Shown: piece by piece, positions 56,401 through 64,000 of the stretch
Layout of the letters: every line of letters starts with the position of its first letter
Position numbering within the stretch: position 1 is the first letter of the stretch
From: Acanthosepion pharaonis
Lineage: Eukaryota > Mollusca > Cephalopoda > Sepiida > Sepiidae
DNA length: 64,000 bases
Assembly (NCBI GenBank): GCA_903632075.3
Contig: CAHIKZ030001819.1
Coordinates: forward strand, 1-64,000
Direction: 5' to 3'
The notes under the pieces: generated by a model
What the model saw: only the letters and a program-made list of their open reading frames with translations
Told to the model about the DNA's origin: nothing
Database searches by the model: none
Position numbers and translations under genes: made by a program

Positions 56401-57239
56401 GTGCAACACTGAAATCCAAGCAAATTTGGATTCATAATTGGTGGTTATAATCTTAACGGATTAATATATGCCGATGACACAGGTAACAGGTACAGAAAGG
56501 AAACTCTTACAGATGGTAGCAAAGGATAGCGAGAAGAAAGGACTAAACATCAATTGTAAGAAGACAGAAGCATAGTTGTTAGCAAAAGAAACAACCCAGA
56601 ATTCAAATTACAAATTGAAGATACCAAAATCAAACGAGCACAACAATTTAAGTATCTGGAATTTTTTTTTTTCTGACAGCGGACAAAAAGTGTGACATTG
56701 AAATCCGAAGACGCATTTGGGATGACGAAAGATGAATTCCAAAAGGGAAATATTAAATTTCGTTAAAAAAATAAGAAAAGAGTATTGAACTGTTACATCA
56801 TATCAGATCTCCTCTCCTATATGACAGTTAATTCTAAATAATCTCATTACTGATGAAGAAGAGACTTGACGCAACAGAAATGTGGTCCTACAGAAGGATG
56901 CTAAGAATACTATGGACCGAATATGCGAGCAAAGACGAAGTTTTAGAGAAAATGCAAACTAAAAGGACACTTATACCTAACACCAGGAAGAGACAGTTGG
57001 AATTTCTAGTGAACATAATGAGGAAAGAGAGCTTGGAAAATCTGATACTCACAGGACAGTTTGAAGGCAAGAGAAACAGAGGAAAACAACACATAACTTA
57101 CCTAGCGAGTTTGAGTAAATGGATGGTGAAACAATGTTTAGGAGAGATAACAAAAAGACAAAATTTATTAAGAGCTACAAAGGACAGGAAATTGTGGAGA
57201 GCCATGATCGTCAACGCCCTAAAGGGACACGGCATATAG
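56401..57239 (+). pseudogene. RTE-like LINE, RT motif C to C-terminus
   Basis: YADDTG near 56469, EFKLQIEDTKIKRAQQFKYL near 56600-56660, then stops. From 56853 to 57239 a clean 128-codon frame gives the C-terminal domain: MKKRLDATEMWSYRRMLRIL, TRKRQLEFLVNIMRKESLEN, GKRNRGKQHITYL, LLRATKDRKLWRAMIVNALK. This family end is common in RTE-type endonuclease-reverse transcriptases. Truncated and inactive. Confidence 0.85.
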
Positions 57240-57345
57240 AAGGGAGGAGAAGGAAGTGTACGTCCTTGAAACTATTTTCATTAAATCAGGACCATCTTCT
57301 TTATGTAAATAGAAGGATTGGTTGTTACAACTGAATAGGATTTGC

Positions 57346-57394
<49 letters not shown>

Positions 57395-58569
57395 CTCAAT
57401 ATATTATTGATTAGGCGTGTATTTTCTTTTTAATGTTTCCTTTTTAATCGGCTGTGCACACAAAGAAAATACTTTCCGCGGTCGAGTTCTGATGAATGAG
57501 GAGCGATAACCGGTTAATACATTTTGTTAAAAACTACTCTATTTGTTTTCTTTTTTTTGTCGCTTTTAATTATATCCTTTTTATCGTTTAACTATGAATT
57601 CTGGAACAGTATGCTCACAAATGAATTAAAGAAGTGGACAAACTTCAAATACACTTCTAAGATTTCCCTAAAATTCTGCATCAAGCAAATACTTTACGCC
57701 GGGAGAAATAAAATTACAAGAAAAAAATAGGAGCGGTCTAAATGAGAACGACGACAACAAATGAATGTAATGAAAACTTTGAGTATTTATGTAAAGAGCC
57801 GAGCAGCGAGACAGTCGGATAGGTCAGGTAAATGTCGGCCAGCTTATCGTCTGTGTCTGCGGTCACACAAAATAAAAGATATTGGCATTTCTAATAACTG
57901 GTCATTTTCACTCGCCGACCGACACCGGCTTTTGAGTGTCGGGCAGCAATACTGAAGGAAAACGTTATTTTCGATAAACGGAAATGTGACCTGAATGCAA
58001 CATAAATCTAGACACACACACACACACACACACACATCACACTTTCAGTTACGTGACAGACTCTGGACCAATCAGAGCGAAAGGAACTTAAAGACTGGAA
58101 TTTCATTCTTGTTTTCGAGAAGATATTAACTAAATTTAACTTATTCGGTCATTAGGTCTGAACGGGTAAAATAAACGTGGGATAAATGTATTGTGCCAAA
58201 TTCAATTTGGAGGGAGCCTTCAAAATCAGCTTTCCATATCTTGGATTTTTCCAGGTAAGGAGCAAGCAATTAATCCGTGCACCAGGTCGACCCACTGAAA
58301 AATAATAGAAAAAAAAGGCTTTTAAAAATTATAGAATAGAGAGTTTTATTTTTTTCCTTTAGATTCAGAAATCTAATGTTTTTTTTTAACTTATGAATAT
58401 ACAAGTATGTCATAATGCCACGAGGGTCGTAGAAAGTTTAGGCTATGTCAATCATCTATGTAAAGACGGCTTTAAACCCTTACTTTCAAAATCATTTTTC
58501 CATTCCTCTATGACAAGGGGACGTGGACCATTTGGATCAACACGTAATGTGGGATCAAAAAATTGCTTT
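57240..58569. other. unassigned, with arrays
   Basis: (TA)n at 57347-57390 and (CA)n at 58012-58035. No coding motif. 57760-57960 is GC-richer but unrecognised. Confidence 0.4.
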
Positions 58570-58650
58570 TTATTGATTCGTTTTTACGGTTTATCAACCT
58601 TTCGTAGGTTATTGAAAACTAGAAAAGATTTTTAGACTGTAAGAATTCTT
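58570..58650 (+). repeat. family K piece
   Basis: TTTTTACGGTTTATCAACCT with TAGGTTATTGAAAAC, as at 21466. Confidence 0.45.
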
Positions 58651-58689
58651 TTTCCTTTTTGAAATAATAATGATTTAGTGATACAAGTC

Positions 58690-58850
58690 TTGCTAATTAA
58701 CCCATAGCTGGGGGAGAAGAGGTGGATTCATACCTTTCCCAAAGGTTTTTGCTCGTATGTGAATATAACTAACCCAAAGAGAATTTGAACTTGGCTCTCT
58801 GATTAACAATTAAGAGCCATTATCCATCACACCACCTGCACATCCAAGCT
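58690..58850 (-). mobile_element. tRNA-derived SINE (family S), partial
   Basis: CCCATAGCTGGGGGAGAAGA, CATACCTTTCCCAAAGG, AATTTGAACTTGGCTCTCTG, GCCATTATCCATCACACCAC. The tail is missing. Confidence 0.7.
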
Positions 58851-59025
58851 TACAGCACCTGGTATTGCCAAGCGGGCACCTATCGAGGTACTGACCAGCC
58901 TCGACGTTTCATAACTTAGGCGATCGTACGAGAACCGGTGTTTCAAATCTATAAGGCCGTGCCTGAAGAATTGGTTTTACTAATCATAATGTGTTAACAC
59001 ATTGCTTTCACACATACTGTGAATT

Positions 59026-59027
<2 letters not shown>

Positions 59028-59077
<50 letters not shown>

Positions 59078-59272
59078 CTTTCAAAATTAGGAGGTCAGAT
59101 AGAATACGCAACCTTGGTTTCGACCTCACGGTTTCATCAGGCTAATTCAATCAACTCACCATCCAAAATTTAAAGCTCTACATGTTATTTTTACCGTTAT
59201 TTTTTTCACACGGGTATTGAGCACTGTTTATACTATTGTTTCCTGGTCTGATTCAACTCTCTGACCATTAAA

Positions 59273-59290
<18 letters not shown>
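59028..59290. mobile_element. family D, rearranged copy
   Basis: After a TA array, a minus-oriented hammerhead-containing end (59085-59148) is joined to a plus-oriented tail (TCTACATGTTATTTTTACCG, GGTATTGAGCACTGTTTATA, CCTGGTCTGATTCAACTCTC). Ends in another TA array. Confidence 0.6.
59102..59148 (-). ncRNA. hammerhead-like ribozyme fold, family D
   Basis: On the minus strand: stem I GAATTAGC with GCGTATTC (2 bp, 2x2 internal loop, 4 bp); CTGATGA exactly as in the textbook core; stem II ACC/GGT with loop GTGA; GAAA; stem III ACC/GGT with loop AA; T at the cleavage position after GT. Confidence 0.55.
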
Positions 59291-59307
<17 letters not shown>

Positions 59308-59870
59308 CAATAATGTTCACTCTGCACAAGGTAGTGGGTTAAGAGGTGAGAGGCACAATTTATCAGGATATGTGCAGAAGATAATGGTTCACCCTACCCT
59401 TGAACAGGTTAAGATTGTAGTCATCGAGGAAGCATCCTCTTGGGAGTCGGTTCCGCAAAGTAGCTGTTTGTGAGAAGAAACTGCTCAAGCGGAATATGAA
59501 GGGAATGAGGGTGGCTCGCTACAATGTGCGTGGCATGGTGGGTCTTAGCCGTGAACGTTAGAACTGGTGAAAGGAGTATAGTGTTTCTGAACACTTTCCA
59601 TGGAAATAGCAATAGCGTAGCCAGAGGCTTGCGACGTTTCGTCTGTGGGAAACGGGTTGTAGGATGGAAAATAATTCGTCACCCACAAGGACACGGAGAT
59701 GCTTCTGGACTCTATCGAGACTGTCTCATTTTCGGCTTGATTTGGTTCTTGTAAAGGTAAAAGGTAGCAGAAGTCAGGTATTTACCGCAGCGGTACAGGG
59801 AACTGACCATTTTCCAAGATCTTTAGCGATGGATCGTATGTACGAATTAATTTTAGGTATGAAGTGAGAA
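59291..59870 (-). mobile_element. LINE L, C-terminal tail and 3' end
   Basis: On the minus strand: SHRRNVASLWLRYCYFHGKC, RATLIPFIF and RNRLPRGCF correspond to the RR-VASL-L-YKYFHGKCS, HPF and RLWNSLP blocks of the 8.2 kb LINE, with frameshifts. The 3' end is at 59291 next to a TA array. Confidence 0.7.
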
Positions 59871-59997
59871 TATGCGTTCAAGGCAAGTCGGTCTACTTGA
59901 CAGAACACCCATACGTCGCGTTTTACAGAAAATTTAGGGTCGCTTGGCGATGATAGAACGACACTCTTTTGGTTTCCGAAGCATTATATATATATAT
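59871..59997. other. LINE flank ending in a short (TA)n
   Basis: CGGTCTACTTGACAGAACAC and the following sequence recur in drifted form at 62800-62870. Confidence 0.4.
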
Positions 59998-60475
59998 ATA
60001 TTAAGAAATGGACAAAGTCCGACAAGGCATTTTTCTATGAAAATTTCTCGGACATTCAGGCCGGTAAATGTTATTTAATACTGTTTATTATAAACAGAGC
60101 ATTTACTTAAATACTTGTATCTATAAAAAAAAAAGAACGTTAAACATAAAAATGTCTTTAATAGATAAATTGTCGGACTTTGTCCATTTCTTAATATATG
60201 ACGTCATTTGTTTACATTTGATACGCCCGTTATGAATGTACGAGATTCATAGAAGATTGAAGTTTATAAGCAGTAAATTCGACCTTGCACGCTCCTTTGT
60301 GGCCGAACGCTCCTTTGTGGCCGAGACGGTAAGGCACGTCAGCGTAAATGACGGTTCCGTATAGGATGCAGGTTCGAATCTTGTCAAAGGACGAATATTT
60401 TCTATGAAAATTTCTCGGACATTCAGGCCGGCAAATGTTATTTAATACCGTTTATTATAAATAAATTTATATATA
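59998..60475 (+). mobile_element. SINE2: foldback tail plus tRNA-Leu-like head
   Basis: 60001-60025 (TTAAGAAATGGACAAAGTCC) and 60172-60195 are inverted, enclosing a SINE2 tail (CGGACATTCAGGCCGGTAAA). A head follows at about 60307-60395: TGTGGCCGAGACGGTAAGGC, GGTTCCGTATAGGATGCAGG, TTCGAATC, strongly tRNA-Leu-like with intact A and B boxes, then another tail start. Confidence 0.75.
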
Positions 60476-60489
60476 TATATATATATATA

Positions 60490-60772
60490 TACCCCCAGGT
60501 TTCACCTAAGCGGGTCGTCAGGGAAACCTGGGTAGGTTTGACTAGGTCTGCTCTACGGTTGTATTGAGCTCATTTTAGTTAGTTGTTTACCTGTGTCGGG
60601 GTTTTTTCTTTGGGCTTCAAACCTGTATCTGTGCGATTTTTTTCAACAGACTTTCATGTTTCTAGCTGTTTCTTTTTTTAAAACATTTTTTTCCTTCGAG
60701 ATTGATTTGATTATTGGCAAATCAAAAATCGAAGGTTTTTCGAGACGAGTATAGTTACCTATATATATATAT

Positions 60773-60800
<28 letters not shown>
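60490..60800. repeat. hairpin CCCAGGTTTC/GAAACCTGGG and (TA)n/(GATA)n
   Basis: 10-bp inverted arms at about 60494-60503 and 60523-60532; the sequence to 60760 is unassigned; TA and GATA arrays at 60760-60807. Confidence 0.7.
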
Positions 60801-60807
<7 letters not shown>

Positions 60808-61002
60808 CCTCGACTTAAGTCGTTTCGCGTTAGGTCATTTTTGAAGATACATCGGTTTTTCTTAAATATTATATGGAAAAATAAAACTCGCCTTACGTCG
60901 TTTACTTTCCTCGAGTTTACGTCGGCCGTTAAAAATATTAGAAACGTCAAAAAACTAAAATAACAATAAGCACATATAAAATCCTATTTAAATAGATTTA
61001 AA

Positions 61003-61060
<58 letters not shown>

Positions 61061-61470
61061 TAAAATCATCAACAACCAAAAACATTGCATAATAAAGTAT
61101 GTTCAGCAGATGTTCTTTCTGCCGATATACAGAACTCGTGCGTTGTTTTCCGTTCCAACACCGATTTTGAATTCCGATAAGTTTACATCTCTGCTCTGCC
61201 ATTGACGTCCTTTCAATTACATTTCAATTGTGATTTAGAATACATTTTTGCCCATTACTCCAATAAAACGTCCCAGTACAAGTGCTAATGATAAGCGTAA
61301 GGCTATATCGCTGGAAGATAAGGTAGAAATTAAATACTTTATTCAGAATACTGTACCTATTTAATATAAATACTCTAATAGGCAATTGGAGTAATTATTT
61401 GTGGTTTATATTGTGGTTATTTTCACAAGTTGTTTTTTGACCTAAGTCTCTGGAAAAAATTAACGACGAA
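60808..61470 (+). mobile_element. pogo/Tigger-like DNA transposon relic
   Basis: Starts CCTCGACTTAAGTCGTTTCG with further TTACGTCG blocks. At 61260-61340 the frame PIKRPSTSANDKRKAISLED, KVEIKY resembles the N-terminal Psq/CENP-B HTH of pogo/Tigger/jerky transposases (KRKAISLEDKVEI). The catalytic part is absent and a (TA)n (61007-61058) splits it. Confidence 0.5.
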
Positions 61471-61483
61471 ATTAAAGGTGAGG

Positions 61484-61484
<1 letters not shown>

Positions 61485-61535
<51 letters not shown>

Positions 61536-61800
61536 TTAAATGGTTAATGTCAGAGTTGAATCAGACCAGGAAACGGTAGTATTAAAAAGTATGAAAAAAC
61601 AAAAGTAAAAATAACATGTATATCTTTTAACTTTAAAAGTCAGGAGGTCAGTTAAATCCGTTACCTTGATTTCAACCTTACTGTATCCTCAGGCGATTTT
61701 TATCAAATGACCACCTAACGCTTTTTTTATTAAAAGAAAACAAAAAAAAACAAAAACAAAGAACGCTACATTATTATTTTCAAAAATAAATAAACAATAT
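61485..61800 (-). mobile_element. family D copy
   Basis: TA array, then GGTTAATGTCAGAGTTGAAT, CAGACCAGGAAACGG, ATAACATGTATATC, CAGGAGGTCAGTT, the hammerhead-like block and CAAATGACCACCTAACGC. Minus orientation. Confidence 0.65.
61654..61700 (-). ncRNA. hammerhead-like ribozyme fold, family D
   Basis: On the minus strand: stem I AAAATCGC with ACGGATTT (6 of 8 pair, one of them G-U); CTGAGGA; weak stem II (TACAGTAAGGTT); GAAA; stem III ATC/GGT with loop AA (one wobble); A at the cleavage position after GT. Confidence 0.5.
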
Positions 61801-62199
61801 ACAATATGTACTATTTCTGTCTATATTTCTGAAAAAAATGTGTTGTAATTATTTAATTTATTTAAAACTTTTCTCCTGAAAAATCGTCTTTAATTGTAAA
61901 CGTTAATGGCCGAAATACGCTTAACTTTTAATTTATAAAAATTATAAAGAAGTTAAAAAATATATATAGAATATAAATAATGTAAATAATGGAGGATAGA
62001 ACAAATATAAAGTGGAAAAAATAGGGTTTAATTTTGAATATTATGAAAAACATCATTTTGAAAACAAGGAATAAAGCGTACAATTTAAGAAAATCTGTTT
62101 GAATATGCTATCAAAGATTGGTCAATCTTTCCTAACAATTTAAATAATTAAATATATAAAAATTATCTTTACAAAATATTTTAAAAATATTTATTTTTT
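61801..62199. other. unassigned extremely AT-rich sequence
   Basis: No feature. It may already belong to the drifted duplicate that follows, but I could not align it. Confidence 0.35.
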
Positions 62200-64000
62200 T
62201 TTTTTTTTTTTTTTTTTCTACAGGTTCATAATGTACAAGTTGTAAATTTAAGAATAAAGTTAAATTTAGGATTTCAAAGCTAAATTTAGTTATAGAAAGA
62301 TACCGTTAAACCGTAAACAATTTGAACAGTTTAATATATAATGATCGAAACACCATCTTATAAAAAAAGTACAATACAGCGCAGATAAAGATTTAAATTG
62401 TTCTTTAAAACAGTAAAAATACAGGAATGAATTAAAACTGCTATATAATGGTTTATGACCGGTTTTTTTAATACAGGTTAGGCCAAGGATTGTAGTTTTT
62501 ATTTATAGAAAAAAAAAGGCATGCCACATACAATATTTGGAAGAGAATTTGGATAAATTTAAATAAAAAAAAAAAGGAGATTTTATTTTTAATTTTCATT
62601 TTTTATTATGACTGTCTTTAATTTTTAAACATTCCAATCTAAATTTTTTATTTTAAGTCAGGTTCTTTTTGAAAAGCAAATTTTAATGAAATTTTCGCAT
62701 TCAGACAAACAATGGGAACTGACCATGAAAAATAAATATATTTGGATCGTTATGTTTGAATTTTTTTCAGGTTTTTCTGAGAAGAATTTTCGCAAAAACG
62801 GTCTGTTTGACCTTTCAAGAAATCATCCCATTGTTTTTTTCGTTTTTCTTAAAATTTAACATTTATTAAAAAGTTCACATATTTTTGGTTTACCATTATA
62901 TATATTATTTTTAAAATGTTTTTAAAGTTTTATCATTGGCAAAAAATTGTATAACAATAAATTTTTTGACATTTCTTTTGATAAATTATTTATTTAAAAC
63001 TTTTTAAAATAAAAAGAGCGATTTACTTAAATACTTAATTCATAAAAAAAAAATTTAAAACATAAAATCTTGTTTAAAAATAAATTTTTTTGTCCATTTT
63101 AAAAATCATTAAATTTACATTTGTATACGCCAAAAAATAGAAAATGCGATATAATGAAAATCAGAATTCTATTTCCTATTGGTTTAACAAAAATTTCGAA
63201 TAAAGATTATTATTTTTTTTTTACAAAACGCAATTTTTTTCCCATATAAATGGTTTTTTATTTGGCCATAAATTATCATATAATTAAAATATAATTTGGA
63301 ATGCATATATTTTTTACAAGTAAAGGACGAATATTTTTTTTTCAAATTTCTCGGAGTTTATAAATAGAAATTCGGAAAAATTATGAGGTTTAATATAAAT
63401 AAATTATGTATATATATATATTATTTATATTTATCCCTTTCATAATAGGCAAAATATTTCATACAAATTTATTTAATTTAAAAATATTTGAATTCTATAT
63501 ATAAATAATGCTCATTTAAAATCTTAATAGTTAAGTTTTGCCATCAAACAAAAATCTAAAATTTTATTTTTTGGGATTCAAAATTGTAAAAAAATGCTGA
63601 TTTTTTTTGTTCAGATAAAAATGTTTTTATTACCTTTTTTTTTTTAATGATTTTTTTTAAAATTCAAAAATTGATTTGATTATTGGCATCATAAAAATCG
63701 AAAATTTCAGGAAAAAAATATATATAAATTTATATATATATATATATAGTTAGAAATCATAGATAAATTTTAGGAATAGATTTAAAAAAATCTTTGTTTC
63801 TTGTTTTTCATTTTGAAGATTTAATTTCGGTTTTTATTAAATTTTAAATAAAAAATAAAAAAAAAATGATCACGAATTAAAACTTATTCAGTTTATTGAA
63901 TGATAAATTTAAAAGTTAAAAAAACGTAAAAAACTAAAAAAATTATTAATAAAAATATAGTCCTTTTTTAAAAAAATTTAAAAAAATTTATATATATATA
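62200..64000 (+). repeat. A/T-drifted duplicate of 59290-61030
   Basis: Collinear over about 1.8 kb with LINE L, SINE2 and the pogo-like start: GATACCGTTAAACCGTAAAC / GATAATGGTTCACCCTACCC, GGGAACTGACCAT in both, ATTTACTTAAATACTT in both, TTGTCCATTT and TATACGCC/GATACGCC, GTAAAGGACGAATATTTT / CAAAGGACGAATATTTTC, ATTGATTTGATTATTGGCA in both, CGTAAAAAACTAAAA / CGTCAAAAAACTAAAA. Most differences replace G or C by A or T. Runs to the window end. Confidence 0.7.

Noticed and set aside
60307..60395. Possible tRNA-Leu gene
   Set aside because: Strong A and B boxes, but acceptor-stem pairing is poor and it is followed by a SINE2 tail; it is a SINE head.

Overview
This is a eukaryotic intergenic or intronic stretch built almost entirely from transposable-element relics, tandem arrays and palindromes. 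I found no convincing host protein-coding gene, rRNA or tRNA gene. The base composition is very AT-rich, with dozens of long (TA)n arrays plus (CA)n, (GA)n, (GATA)n and (TTTA)n arrays. The element mix is tRNA-derived SINEs, Penelope-like elements (PLEs) with GIY-YIG endonuclease remnants, 5'-truncated LINEs, an irritans-type mariner and LTR relics. This fits a large, repeat-rich invertebrate genome. A coleoid cephalopod, probably an octopus, is my best guess from repeat sequences that look familiar, but no search was run.

Layout: 1-5 kb has arrays, a foldback repeat (family A), a PLE 3' end and hairpins. 5-9 kb has family K, SINEs, a rearranged RTE-like LINE piece, two decayed LTR-like units and a LINE 3' end. 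10.7-12.7 kb is the longest PLE relic (RT, linker, GIY-YIG, 3' UTR). 12.7-13.6 kb is palindromic. 14.5-16.9 kb has a LINE tail and a second type of PLE split by another repeat. 19-21.5 kb has family K, SINE family B and an RTE-like LINE. 22.2-23.5 kb is a GC-richer, promoter/LTR-like island. 28-32.2 kb has a LINE 3' end, SINEs, a clean solo LTR, a SINE foldback and RTE-like C-termini. 32.6-35.8 kb has family A copy 2, a PLE with inverted UTRs and families E and SINE2. 36.5-37.7 kb is a mariner, and 38.0-39.6 kb a LINE reverse transcriptase carrying insertions. 43-47.1 kb has LINE tails and a composite with about 0.5 kb inverted arms. 49-55 kb has arrays, SINEs, several foldbacks and a third GIY-YIG fragment. 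55.8-59 kb has a SINE with target duplication and an RTE-like C-terminus. 59.3-61.0 kb is repeated, with strong drift towards A/T, at about 62.2-64.0 kb.

The most interesting theme is a recurrent hairpin with the hammerhead-ribozyme core (CUGANGA, stem II, GAAA, tiny stem III). It appears in at least four different repeat families, including a tRNA-derived SINE (family B) and the PLEs. In the best copies stem I can also be drawn by eye. Hammerheads are established in PLEs and in the Schistosoma Sm-alpha SINE-like element. Whether these copies are real, active hammerheads is inference and needs covariance-model and cleavage tests.
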